From NCBI GenBank assembly GCA_036186865.1, contig AP025049.1, forward strand, positions 23,632,027-23,696,026: 64,000 bases of DNA. The letters are read 5' to 3'. The notes below the pieces were generated by a model. That model worked only from the letters and a program-made list of their open reading frames with translations, was not told the DNA's origin and made no database searches. Shown here in pieces: positions 43,298 through 55,455 of this stretch. Numbering within the stretch: position 1 is the stretch's first letter; every line of letters starts with the position of its first letter. Source of the stretch: Eustoma russellianum. Lineage: Eukaryota; Streptophyta; Magnoliopsida; Gentianales; Gentianaceae. The translations under genes were made by a program, and so were the position numbers.

Positions 43298-43613
43298 TAC
43301 CTGTGGTCATACTTGTTGAGATGGAACATCGTATAAAGAAATTTTTCTGGGTTGGCACAGACCAACAACACCATCTCAGATTTATCGAGTATGATACCGT
43401 CTGTTTGCCAAAAAAATTTGTGGTGCCTTGGGCATTAGGAAGCTGCATCATGTGAACATAAATATGGTCGCTAAACTTGGATGGAAGCTTATTATACAAC
43501 AGGAATGTTTATTTGGCCAAGGTCACACGAGGACAATATGGGGACCGATAAGAAAATATACAGAAGAAAAATGTATCGTCATGCTCATCAAACCTTCTTC
43601 AGTCTTGCGTGTT
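43298..43613 (+). pseudogene. LINE H, RT/post-RT segment 2
   Basis: It continues LPVVILVEMEHRIKKFFWVG, then DTVCLPKKFGGALGIRKLH and HVNINMVAKLGWKLIIQQ. This is the plant L1 block W..VC.PK..GGLGIRK......AKLGW. It is interrupted on the right by element E at 43614. Confidence 0.87.
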
Positions 43614-43618
43614 GAAGG

Positions 43619-44839
43619 TGTTGGAAAAGTTCAAGTTAGACAAAATGAATTATGTACAGTGTGTGCTTGTGAAATAAAGCAATAACTGATATGCCGAGCT
43701 TAGGATAGGTCGGGTCGATCTGACAGGTCATAACAATCCAAGCAGCGAAATTGAGTTTGCATTCTGGACAATCAGCCGACCTGCTGACCTCAACACAGGG
43801 GCATTGCACAACAGTAGTACCAAGCTATCATCCGCCCAGTGGAGCTCAGCACAGCAGCGCTGTAGAATAACAGATGCTCTAACAGCCAAACAGCCGAGCT
43901 CAGCACAACTACCGAGCTCAGCATGGCAGCACAGCAGATCAACAGTAATGCGCTAACAGCAGCTCAGCAGTTCTATTAAGCAGACAAACCGAGGTGAGTG
44001 CAGGGTCATGTCCTTAAGACGTATAATTTGACCAACCAGACATATAATTTGCCCAACCAGAGTAAGCAACCGTCTTCCAAGATACAATGGAATCAGTTCA
44101 GACGAGCGGCACTACAGCGTATGAACTCAACGAACAAGTAAAGTATTTCTGGATTCTCGGATGACTTGAAAATGCAGAAATGAAGATGTATGTAATGAGG
44201 GAGTGATTTGCAGAGAGAAGAGGAGGAGATTGATTTCTGATTGATTTTTCTTATCACCACAGAGGTCAGCTTGGCCTGTATTTATAGGGGAAAACTGATG
44301 TCACATTGTTATCGCCTGTATCCACATCCGTAGGATCAGATACCTGCTCGGCCTGAACCCTTAGATCAGATAACTGCATCAGGATTGCCCATGACCGTTG
44401 GATCAAATAACTGTCAATCTGAGCCCTTAGATCGGATACCTGCTCAGATCAGCTCAGCACAATTAAGCTCTAACAGCTTTCAAGTCTCAAACTTAGCAGA
44501 TCACAACCACTTGGGAGAAATTTAAATTTAAACAAACTTCTCCATCAGATAGGACACAACCCGCAGCATGCAGGATCCAGCCTGTAGTCTGCAGCCCGCA
44601 ACCCGAGCCCAAGCATGACCCTAAGCCCGAGCACGAGTTGAGCTGAGCTGATTTCAACTTATTTTATCCCTACTTTGAGCATTAATTTCTCATTCACCCG
44701 GTATCGTAATTGAGTGATTCAAAAGCCTAAAATTATATACTCATTATGTAGATAATTAAGGACTTATTAGTTTCCACATGTCATTAGGTTGCTAACCACG
44801 GTTTGCAACTTGGCCAATTTCTTTCAATTTTCTCCAACA
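43619..44839 (-). repeat. 3' LTR of element E (1221 bp)
   Basis: On plus it starts TGTTGGAAAAGTTC and ends TTTTCTCCAACA. It contains a minisatellite rich in GAGCTCAGCACAGCAG words (about 43780-43990) and degenerate repeats of CCxTAGATCAGATAACTGC (about 44320-44460). A TATA-like TATTTATAGGGG lies near 44279-44290 on the plus strand. Confidence 0.92.
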
Positions 44840-44850
44840 ATCCCCTATAT
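44840..44850 (-). other. polypurine tract of element E
   Basis: The minus strand reads ATATAGGGGAT directly before the LTR start TGTTGGAGAAAATTG. Confidence 0.8.
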
Positions 44851-45143
44851 GATTGGAAATTAATGCAAATGCATATGTAGACTATAACGATAATTCAAAC
44901 AAGAAAATGTTGCATCAGAATAGGTAGCTTCTGGATTTGAACCTTTCCTAGCGATATACTGTCGGATTCACTTGGCTGATTAGTGATTTGATGTCTTGAA
45001 CTAGTCATACTTTATTGTAAACCTAGACAACATCACTCACACAACATTTCCTTTAATACCTTTTTTTGGTTCTCATGATTGTGTTCGTTTTGTCCATGAA
45101 GAGTCTGGTTTCATAAAGTGTTTTAGAGAATTCTTGCCTCACG

Positions 45144-45183
45144 GAACTCTCATAGAAGCGGCCCCACTTCACATACACATAGA
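45144..45183 (-). other. Conserved noncoding box downstream of pol (copy in E)
   Basis: The minus strand reads TGTATGTGAAGTGGGGCCGC followed by TTCTATGAGAGTTC. It corresponds to the boxes in D (GGTGGTGCCGCTTCCTATGA) and B, at the same position between RNase H and LTR. Confidence 0.72.
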
Positions 45184-45389
45184 TGTTTCCTATAAGGAGT
45201 ATTCTGTCATACCCCACTTGATATACCAAGATATAAGAAACATTAAAAGCCTTAGCTTACCCTAACTCTTTTTGCAGACAGCACTTTTATCAAACAGAAT
45301 GAGTAAGTGCTTCGCTAAAACTTCATAACTTAGTTGCTTCATTGAACCAAGATTCTGGCATCTACAGTCAACAAGGTTGGGTTACCGTT

Positions 45390-48300
45390 ACAAAGGTTCT
45401 TGCATTATAGGTTGTAGTCCCATTCCATTCGTCAAATTTGACATATGATCTCTAGGCAAACCTTTTGTAAGCGGATCTGCAAGATTCTCCTTAGATTTTA
45501 TATAATCAACGGAAATCATGCCATTAGAGATCAGCTATTTAATGGTGTTATGTCTCCCACATATGTGTCGACAATTACCATTGTAGATGCTGCTTTGAGC
45601 TTGTCCTATAGATGACTGACTATCACAGTGTATGCTGATAGGAGCGATTGGCTTAGGCCATCATGTCACATATTCCAGAAAATTCCGAAGCCATTCAGCC
45701 TCTTCCCCGGCTTTATATAGTGCTATATACCGATCTTTCATAGTAGAACGAGCTATGCACGTTTGCTTTGTGGATTTCTATAACACAACACCTCCATTAA
45801 TCGTGAATAAATATCCACTAGTGGACCTAGAGTCTTTACTATCAGATATCCAGTTGGCATCACAATATCCATCTAACACTGTTGGATATCTTGTGTAATG
45901 TAATACAAGGTTCATTATATTATTCAAGTATCTCATTATTCTATTCAGAGCTTTCCAATGATCATCACTTGGATTACTGGTAAACCTGCTTAGTATGTTT
46001 ACTGAACATGCTAAGTCTAGTCTTGTACAGTTTGTTATGTACATCAGATTTCCAGCTACTTGTGAGTACTCCAATTGAGCTATTGGCTCGCCTAAGTTCT
46101 TCCTAAGTGTATACTTAAGTCGAGTGGAGTCTTTACTGGTTTCACATCAAACATAGTGAAACGTTTTAGAACGTAATTCAATATAGTGAGTTTGTGACAA
46201 CATGAGTCTTTTGGTTACCCTAGAAATTTTAATTCCTAGAATAACGTTGGCAACTCCCATATCCTTTATGTCGAAGTTTTTCGTCAACATCTTCTTTGTA
46301 TTCAAGATGATATCACGAGTACTACCCATGATTAGCATGTCGTCGACATAGAGACATACTATTACATAGGCATTCTGTGTGTTCTTAATGTAGACACACT
46401 TGTCGCGTTTGTTGATCTTGAAACCATTAGCTAGCATCGCTTAATCAAATTTCAAGTGCCACTGTTTATGCGCTTGATTAAGTCTGTATAAAAACTTAAC
46501 AAGTCTACAAACGTTTTTTTGTCCTGGAATGACGAACCCTTGGGGTTGTTCCATATAAATCTCTTCCTCCAACTCACCTTTCAGAAAGGCAATCTTCACA
46601 TCCATCTGATGGATTTCTAAGTTATAAACTGCAGTAATATCAACTAGCACCCTTATAGAAGTGATTCTAGTCACTGGTGAGTAGGTGTCAAAAAGTCAAA
46701 GTCTTTTTTTGTTGATAGCCTTTATCTACCAATCGGGCCTTGTACTTGTCGATATACCCATCCTCTTTCAATTTTTTCTTGAAAATCCACTTGCACCCGA
46801 GTAGTTTACTTTCCAGTGGAAGATCAACCAGCTTCCAAGTGTGATTCAGAAGAATAAAGTCTATCTCGTTGCTTATTGCATCTTTCGAGAAAGGAGCTTT
46901 TGGAGTAGACATTGCCTCAGAAAACGTCCTTAGCTCGTTTTCTACCATACAGGTTAGAAAATCTGGTACAAACGATGTTGGTATTCTAGCTCGCTTTCTT
47001 TGATGAAGTTCCTCAGTTCCTTGAGGGGTCGTATCACGCATATGCTTACTAGTACTTATTTCTTCATTGTTTTTGTCTTTCTTTAGAAAAACATCTTCAA
47101 AGAATACTACATTCATTGACTCTATGACAACGTTTTCATGTATGTGAGGAATGTCTGGTTTGTGCACCAAGAATTGATATACACTACTGTTCGTCGCATA
47201 TCCTATGAATATGCAGTCAATCGTTTTAGGCTCAATTCTTACTTGTCTTGGTATAGGTACCACAACCTTTGCGAGACACCCCCACACTTTCAAGTATTTA
47301 TAGCTAGGCTTATGGCCTTTCTAAAGTTCGTATGAGGTTTCATCCATATATTTAAAATGAAGTTAGCTGAGAGAATTGCTTCTCCCCACAAGTTCTGAGG
47401 TAAGCCCGAACTTCTCAACATAGCATTCATCATCTCTTTTAGAGAATGGTTTTTGCGTTCAACAATACCATTCGATTGAGGTGAATATGGTACAGCGTTT
47501 GATGAATAATGACATGTTCTGAACATAATTCATGAAACGGTGTATCATATTCGCCACCTCTATCACTCCGAATTGCTTTAATTCATTTGCTAAGTTGATT
47601 CTCAACTTTATTTTTATAGTCTTTAAAAGAATCAACGACTTCATCTTTGCTACTTAGGAAATAAACATTACAGTATCTAGCGCAATTGTCGATCAAAGTG
47701 ACAAAGTACTTTTTACCACCTCTCATTTGCACAAACTTCAAATAACACACATCTGTATGAATTAAATCCAAAGATTCATGTTCTTTTCTATTGAAAGAAA
47801 TGGTGCCTTTGTCATTTTTGCTTCAACAAAAATTTGGCCTTTTTCTTTATCAAAATTTACTTTGTGTAATAGGTCAAGATTAACCATTCGTTGTATTGAC
47901 TTGTAATTTATGTGACCCAAATGAAAATGCCATAAACAAGAAGACTCAAGCATGTAAGCAGAAGAGGAAGCATTATTATTGGACACTTCGGGCAATCTTT
48001 TCTTGGGTACAATAGTAATGACGTTTAACTTAAACATCCTATCAGACAAGTATCCCTTCTCCAAATGCATACCATTCTTCGAAAGAATAACTTTATTAGA
48101 GTCTAACACTAGTCTAAATCCATGCATGACTAGAAGAACCCCAGAAATGAAATTCTTCCGGACGTCAGAGACATGCAGCACATTCTACAGAGTCAGGTGC
48201 TTCTCCGAGGTCAGCTTCAGAACAACCTTCCCCTCGCCTTCGATCTTCGATGAGGCAGAGTTTCCCATGTAAAGTTGTTCGTTCTTCCCAGGCTAGTACT

Positions 48301-49330
48301 CCGAGAACATTGCCCTGCTGAAGAAGACATGTCTTGTTGCTCCAGTATCCAGCCACCATTTGCGTATGTTTCCCATAGCATTGCACTTTGAGACCACGTC
48401 ACAAAGGTTCGCATTGTCTATGACATCAACGAGATTCACCTTTGACTTGGGCTGCTTCTTCTTGGGCTTGCGGCAATCACTACTGACATGCCCCTGAATG
48501 CCACAGTTATAGCATTTCCTCGTGAACTTCTTGGCTATTTTTTTGCTTTTGTTTTTCACTGAAAGATGGCCTTTCTTTTTCTTGGCCTCTGTAACATGGG
48601 GTTTGGCCTGACCAGAACTAGCATGTGGCTTTTTCTAAGATCTTTGATTATCCTCCTCTATGCGGAGTCGGACAATCATATCTTCCAATGTCATCACCTT
48701 TCTCTTGTGTTTGACATAGCTTCTGAATTCCCTCCATGAAAGAGGTAGCTTCTCAATCACTTCATCCACAACAAAAGATTCACCGAGCAACATGTCCTCC
48801 TCTTCCATTTTGGCTACCAATGTCTGTAGTTCCTCAATCTGATAAACAACAGTTCGAGAATCTGACATTTTAAAATCCAGGAATTTGCTGACAATAAATT
48901 TCTTTGTGCTGGCATCTTCCGTACGATATTTCTTCTCCAAAGCCTACCACAAAGACTTTGCAGTTTTGTACATACAGTACAATCCATATAATAAATTGTC
49001 CAGACAACTCAGAATATGACTCAAACAAACATAATTGTTGAAGTTCCATGCTTCAAAAAAAGAGTTTTTTGCATATTCTGGGTCTGGTCATCCACTGGAT
49101 CCACCACATGCGGATCCTCTGTCAACAGTTTGGTCAGTCCCAGCGCAGTCAGGAAGAACAACATCTTCTGCTGCCACCTCTTGAAGAAGTTCCCAGCAAA
49201 CTTCTCTGGTTTTTCCACTTGGGCCACAGCATGCCCTAGTGCAAGAACAGTCGGAGGCACCCTGCGTTTGGTGCCACAGGAACATCACTGTTCTGTCTAT
49301 GAACAGAGCTTTTGCTTTCATTCTCTATTT
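45390..49330 (-). pseudogene. gag-pol of element E
   Basis: Gag starts near 49260 (VAQVEKPEKFAGNFFKRWQQ) and continues in another frame at 48635-48940. The zinc knuckle CYNCGIQGHVSSDC and protease WWLDTGATRHV are in one frame at 48293-48559. Pre-integrase is at 47762-48181 (LWHFHLGHINYKS). Integrase shows LIHTDVC (47771-47740), SDRGGEY and YSPQSNGIVERKNHSLKE (47526-47450). RT covers 46688-47293 (LLGCKWIFKKKLKEDGYIDK), 46441-46674 and 46147-46437 (VCLYVDDMLIMG). RNase H lies at 45390-46074 (YCDANWISDSKDSRSTSGYL; LADPLTKGLPRD). Breaks between blocks are short frameshifts or single stops. Confidence 0.9.
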
Positions 49331-49393
49331 TAGTTTCTGTAAAGTAGAAACAAACAATTGAGAATCAGTATAATAGAGCGGTACAGAATCAAT

Positions 49394-50685
49394 AAGTTAG
49401 ACAAAATGAATTATGTACAGTGTGTGCATGTGAAATAAAGCAACAACTGATCTGTCGAGCTCAGTACATGTCAAGTCAGTCTGTCAGGTCAAAACGATCC
49501 AAGCAGCGCAATCAAGTTTGCGTTCTGTACAGTCAGCTGACCTGCTGACCTCAACATAACGGCATTGCAGAACAGTAGTACTGTGCTATCATCCATCTAA
49601 CCGAGCTCAGTATAGCAGCAGAGCTCAACACTGCAGCACTGTAGAACAACAGATGCTCTAACAACCAAACAGCCGAGCTCAGTACAACAGCTGAGCTCAG
49701 CACAACAATAGCTCGGCAGTCTAGTTGAGCTCAACATGGCAATACTGCAGATAGGCAGTACTCTGGTAACAACAACTCAACACTTCAGGCGAGCAGACAA
49801 ACCAAGGTGAGTCTAGGACTATGTCCTTAAGACGTATTGCTCCGGTATAATGTGCACAACCAGAGGAAGCAACCGTCTCCCAGGATACAACGGAATCAGT
49901 TCTTACGAGCGGCACTGGCAGCGTATGAACTCAACGAACCTGTAAAGTATTTCTGGCTTCTCGGATGACTTGAAAATGCTAGACAAGAAGATGTATGCAG
50001 TGAGGGTGTGATTTGCAGAGAGAGTGCAGAGAGAAAAGGAGAAGATTGATTTGTGATTGATTTTTCTTGTCACCACAGAAGTCAGCTCGGCTTGTATTTT
50101 TAAGGGAAAACTGAGTTCAAGTTTTTATCACCAATTCATCCACAACCGTAGGATCAGATACCTGCTCGGCCTACCCTTGGATCAGATGACTGCATCAGGT
50201 CTGCCCACAGCCATTGGATCAAATAACTGCTCAGTCTGAGCCCTCAGATCGGATAATTACTCAAATCAGCTCAGCATGGTTAAGCTCTAACAGCTTTTCA
50301 AATTTCAACCTTAGCCGATTACAACCACCTGGAAGAAATATAAATTTAAACAAACTTCTACATCAGATAGGATCTGGCCCATGGCCTGCAGATCCGGCAT
50401 GCAGTCTGTAGCCTGCAACCCGAGCCCAATCATGAGCCCAAGCCCGAGCACGGGCCGAGCTGAACTAATTTCAACTTATTTTACCCCTACTTTGAGCATT
50501 AATTTTTCATTCAACCGGTATCGTAATTGAGTGATTCAAAAGCCCAAAATTATCTTCTCGTTACGTAGATAATGAAGGAATCATTAGTTTCCACATGTCA
50601 TTATTGAAACTAATTATAATTAAGCTCAAAGTATATTGCTAACCACGGTTGCAACTTGGCATATTTCTTTCAATTTTCTCCAACA
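49394..50685 (-). repeat. 5' LTR of element E (about 1.29 kb), inner end eroded
   Basis: It matches 43633-44839 from AAGTTAGACAAAATG to TTTTCTCCAACA. It lacks the terminal 14 bases TGTTGGAAAAGTTC present in the other LTR. No TGGTATCAGAGC primer site is seen next to it. The GAGCTCAGCACAAC minisatellite (about 49600-49740) has a different unit arrangement from the 3' LTR. Confidence 0.88.
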
Positions 50686-50690
50686 GAAGG

Positions 50691-50833
50691 TACCCCCTAA
50701 GCATCCAGTGGTTGCCGAATACGTCGAACGTTTCTCTGTTGCCAGTGCTTACAATTTACTAATCCCGCTTGCTGAATCTCATGGACAACGAAGATGGAGG
50801 ATTCTTTGGTCCTTGCGCAGTCCAAGTCGTGGT
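50691..50833 (+). pseudogene. LINE H, zf-RVT segment 3
   Basis: After the GAAGG duplication the LINE resumes: FSVASAYNLLIPLAESHGQR, then RWRILWSLRSPSR. This corresponds to the start of the zf-RVT domain (usually F.V.SAY......WK.IW....P.R). It is cut by LTR I at 50834, and the rest of this LINE is not seen. Confidence 0.82.
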
Positions 50834-51725
50834 TGTTGGGATTAATTCGTTACATGTGCAATGCACGACATGTTGATTAAGTAAATACGAATTAATCATA
50901 AGGTGGACGTTATGTATGATAATTTTATATGTCATATATGTCACGTAAAATATTAATTATTGCGTTAAACATCCACATATTAAGTGATCATCAGGCGTGT
51001 TTGTGGATGTATAATGTGGTCTAAAATGGAAACCCAGAATATGTAAAAAGTCATATGGTCAGAAACCGTGATGGATGGGCTCAAAGTGCATCGGCCATAA
51101 AGTGTACGACGTCTGGTCTCCGAGGGGCGACAACCCACGTGTGGTTAGTAGAAAAATGTTGGTACATATTATTAAATATTAAATAATATTTAATATAAAA
51201 TATTAGATAATAATATTTATTATTTAATATTAAATAATATCTAATAGTGGATAAAGATCACTTGATGATAACATCAAGTATATCCTCCTCTGGTGATAAA
51301 GATGAGAAAGAATTCTCATCTGTAAAGGAAAATATTTTGGTTTTAAACATAACTCTGAATCCTATCACCATCAGAGTTCTTCCTCCATTTAAAGGAGGAG
51401 GCCTTCACCTCCTCACACATTCATTGATAGCGCTGGCCATAGAGGGGAGAAAGAGAGGGTGTCCAACCTTTTCTATACAGCCCACATTGCCTAGCCTCTT
51501 CATCGGGTAAAGCAATAAATTGTTGAATCCGTTCAAGAGGTGCATCAACAATTGGTGGGAGGTCATCAATCTTTGGATCACGTCAGATTAATCAAGCAGC
51601 GGGAGCATACGTGGTGAACATATCAACATCAAAAACGGAGCAAGGTAAAATTCCTTCTTTGTTACTTTCCGTAGTGATTCGAGTAAACGATCTTTATTCA
51701 GGAATTTATTAAATAAATCCAAAAG
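50834..51725 (+). repeat. Orphan 5' LTR I (892 bp)
   Basis: It starts TGTTGGGATTAATTC within LINE H and ends just before a primer-binding site. It includes an AT-rich inverted-repeat block (51165-51245) and a palindromic CCTCCATTTAAAGGAGG (51391-51407). No matching 3' LTR occurs downstream in this window before element J. Confidence 0.72.
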
Positions 51726-51737
51726 TGGTATCAGAGC
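51726..51737 (+). other. tRNA-Met primer-binding site of LTR I
   Basis: TGGTATCAGAGC lies immediately after LTR I, giving a plus-strand element orientation. Confidence 0.88.
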
Positions 51738-53055
51738 GGGTTTAATTCGAATCACTTTTGTTAATATATTCATGATTGGGAAAAAAAATTTGGGTCAAAA
51801 ATTTTTTTACATCGAAATGAAATTCTGGTTGAAAAAGGCACTGTTTTTTTGATACAAGTATAAATCCCCCTTCTCTGACAAGAAAGCCTTCTGGCTTGCT
51901 GGTCAGTGCCTCAGACAACCTTCAGGAGGTCTGAGGTTTGAATATGGAGAAGGGGACGATTTTTCCTGGCTTGTTTTTTGCTTCTGGTAATTGGGCTTCG
52001 GATCTGGCTTCAACCTGCTCCGATCTGGTTCAAAATTGGGTTTGACTCAATTACATAAATAAAAAAAGAAGGAAAATTCAGATTTTGGATTGGGCCGGCA
52101 AGTCTGACCTGATCGGGCCCTGACTCGGTTCCAAATTAGACTTCGACCCAATTACAGAATAAAAAAATTCCAGGATTGGGCCATATAGGTTCTGACCTGA
52201 CCCGGCCCTATGAAATAAAAGGGAAAAGGTTGATGGATTGCGTCTGGCCTGACCCGCGGTCCGACCTGGCCCACCCTTAAATTTTATTTTTTTTCATTTA
52301 TTATTATTATTTTGGATAAAATATAAAATAATAATTTTTATTATTATTATTTTAAAGTTTGCTTTAAATAAAATAAGGTGAATAATAATGATAATAATTT
52401 AATTATTATATTTATTATTATTAAGGAAAATAGTAATAATAATAAATTATTATTATTATTATTTTAAAGTTTTTTTAAAGGAAAGTAAAGTAAATAATAA
52501 TGATAGTAATTCAATTATTATTGTTATTATTTAAGATTATTAAAAAAATAGTAATAATAATAAATTATTATTATTATTTTAAAGAAATCCAAAATAACAA
52601 TAATTAAGTATTAAGTTTAATTTCTAGTTATTACATTTCATTGTTTATTCATGCATTTATTTTTTCATTTATTTATTTGTATTATTTGTTCATGTTAATA
52701 AATAAATAAATATAAGTAAAACAAGTTATGGTCTGGGATTTTTAAAATGACCCGGTTTCAAGTTGCATGGTCTGGGCTTTGACCCAAACCAAAAGGATTT
52801 AATGCTACCTCTTAAAGTAAAAATTAAAAAAAGAGATCATTAAACCAGTCATGACTTAGACTCGAACCTAACTCAATCAAGACTCCAATCTTGTTTGACC
52901 TAGTTTGACCGAGTTCAATCAAGTCAATTCGATGGGTTAAGTTGACTGTGTTGACCAACATTAACCCGTATTGTCCAGGTTTATCAATCAATGCAGTTTG
53001 AATATTCGTGATAGATGACTTATTGAGTTGTGATAAAAACATCGTACACATAATT
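51738..53055. other. Leader-like noncoding DNA after LTR I
   Basis: No gag or pol is found, so this is either a noncoding (LARD-like) element or a truncated one. 52000-52270 repeats CTGACC(T)G.CCC.GCCC words. 52284-52720 is a long ATT/AATA-rich low-complexity tract. 52740-53040 repeats GACC.GTTTGACC-type words. Nothing here looks coding. Confidence 0.5.
52284..52720. repeat. ATT/AATA low-complexity tract
   Basis: Degenerate (ATT)n and (AATA)n runs with short internal duplications such as TAATAATAATAAATTATTAT seen twice (about 52432 and 52552). Confidence 0.9.
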
Positions 53056-53059
53056 CTAT

Positions 53060-55455
53060 CTAAGAAAGCTGCTTCTTAAGCGAGACCATTTGTGACTCCA
53101 CCGGTGGCCTGGGAATCATATGGAATGGAAATAAACACTGGCATATACTAATCCCTTTTTCTGATCTAGCAACCTCAAGCCCCAAGAAAAATCTCAGTTC
53201 CCCAAAATTTTTAATCTTAAAAGTGGAATGAAGATGATCCTTAAGCTCCTGAATCAGTTGAAGTGAATTATTGACCACTATAATTTCATCCACATACACT
53301 ATCACAGCCAAAAAATTTCTTGAATTTATTCTAGCAAACAAAGTATAATCATGCTTTGACTGCTTGAATCCCTATGACAGAATATAATTTGTAAGCTTGT
53401 CATTCCATTGCCTACTAGCCTGTTTAAGTCCATACAGTGATTTCTGTAATTTACAAACTGCACTGGGAAAAGGAGACTGTACTCGTTGAGGCAACTCTAT
53501 ATATATCTCTTGATAAAGATCTCCATGTAAAAAGCATTATTTACATCCAATTGATGAATATGCCAATTATTAAGAGAGGCCAAAGCAAGTAGCAAACGCA
53601 CAGTAGTTATCTTAGCAATAGGAGAAAAAGTATCATCATAGTCTATCCCAGACTGTTGGGTATAACCCTTTTGCAACTAACCTGGCCCTATACCTCTCCA
53701 TTGAACCATCAACCTTTCTCTTTATCTTGTAGACCCACTTACAATCAATTAGCTGTTTTCCAGATGGCAAAGAAACAATAGACCATATATGAGTAGCCTC
53801 TAAAACAACCAATTCCTCTTGCATAGCCTGCTGCCAGGCTGCTGATGATGCAGCTTGCTGATATGTATCAGGCTCCCGTTCAATACTTATATTAAGAATA
53901 TAGGACCTATAATGAGGTGCCAAATGATCATAGGAGAGATAAGACTGAATATGATATGGCACATGAAGAGAAGAAGAAACTTGAGGCTGATTAGGAGAAT
54001 GAATCAGATTGTAATGATAATCATTTAAGTAGGAGGGTGCTACTCTGGACCTTGAAACTCTTGCATTATGAGACTGCATCAATGGTTCAACAGCTAAAGG
54101 ATTCAGTGCAGGGAAGCTGTGTAATAGGAATTTGTGTAGGAGAGGAAGATATGGACTTATCAATAGAAGAGGGAGAAGCAGTAGGAGAAATAGAAGAAGA
54201 TTGCTCAGATGTACCAGAACTTATGGGAACAGGAGTATCAGGAAACATATGTAAGGGACTAATCTGACAACTTTGCTCAGAGGAATTAGACGGTGTACTA
54301 TCTGTAATGCCTGGACCAACAGGCTGAGATATTGATGGCACAGAAGCATCATCAGAAAAAGGAAAAGAGTGTTCATGGAAGAGCAAATCCTTAGAAACTA
54401 TGACTGATTTTGTGTCCAAACGTTGGAGAATATATCATTTTGTATTCATGGGTATACCAGAAAACACACGGTATGGACCTTGCATCAAACTTAGCTTTAG
54501 TTGGAACAGTATTGCATGCAAATGCCAAGCAACCAAATACTCTCAGATGACTATACATAGGCTGAGCTTTGTGCAAAACAGTGTAAGGTGCTTTATGCTG
54601 AAGAACGGGAGATAGAATCAGATTGATAAGGTATGTTGCATGTTGAAGACAAAAACCCCAATAAGTAATAGGAAGAGAAGCATGGAACCTAAGAGCACTA
54701 CCCACAGTAAGATGATGCTGGTGCTTCCTCTCCACTAACACATTTTGTTGAGGCGTATATACACTAGTTGTTTGGTGAACAACACCATGAAGGATGTAAA
54801 ATTCAGACATTTTAAACTCAAGTCCATTATCACTTGAGTAACAACATACTGAAAGAAGCTCTGCAAAATTTTTCTAGTCTCAGATTTATCTTTGAGCAGA
54901 TACAACCATGTATATCTAGAGTAATCATCCACTATTGTCAAGAAATAATTCTGATTGTACACTGTGGGATGTTTTGTAGGGACCCCATATATCAACATGT
55001 ATAATGTCAAAAGGATGCTTAGAAACAGAACTAGACACTGGGAATGGAGCCCTCTTCAGTTTAGCTAATGGACATACAGTCTGTGTCTAACTTGCTTGAG
55101 TGAACAACTGAGTCCAGCTTGTTTATTTCTTGCATTCTGTCTGAGGAAGCATGACCAAGTCTAGCATGCCATAGGTATGAATTTGAACTGGAACTGATAG
55201 AATTGAAAACAGAAGAAGTTGAAACTGCTAATTTTGAAGGTGAACTGGAATCACAAAGATAGTATAGACCTTGACACTTTCTAGCTGAACCAATCATCCT
55301 CCTGTGTAACTGATCATGAATGAAGCAACAATAGTCATGAAATGAGACAAGTAAGTGGGGTGAATCAGTAAGCTTACTGAGAGAGACTAGATTAAATGAG
55401 AAAGAGAGGATGTATAACACATTAAAATACATGTCTTTGGCCGAATCCAAGTGAT
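53060..55455 (-). pseudogene. copia element J: pre-integrase, integrase, RT
   Basis: On the minus strand the order is: pre-integrase at 55061-55450 (LWHARLGHASSDRMQEIN), integrase at 54735-55010 (FLTIVDDYSRYTWLYLLKDK) and 54391-54810 (YTPQQNVLVERKHQH, HLRVFGCLAFA), a Ser/Pro-rich linker (54087-54419), the RT entry at 53636-54163 (LIDCKWVYKIKRKVDGSMER) and the RT core at 53060-53341 (VIVYVDEIIVV, where YVDD is now YVDE). Several frameshifts separate the blocks. Neither LTR is present; it is truncated at both ends. It belongs to a lineage different from A/B and E. Confidence 0.87.

Larger units (their letters stand above)
43619..50685 (-). mobile_element. Nearly complete copia element E with TSD GAAGG
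   Basis: There are two direct LTRs (43619-44839 and 49394-50685) and all copia domains in order on the minus strand. Five-base duplications GAAGG lie at 43614-43618 and 50686-50690. It sits inside LINE H, whose sequence resumes at 50691. Zinc knuckle, protease D-T-G and RT YVDD are all preserved. Stops and frameshifts in gag, integrase and RNase H show it is inactive, but it is the least decayed LTR element here. Confidence 0.93.

Noticed and set aside
49016..49333. Plus-strand ORFs of 63-105 codons
   Set aside because: They are antisense to the gag start of element E.
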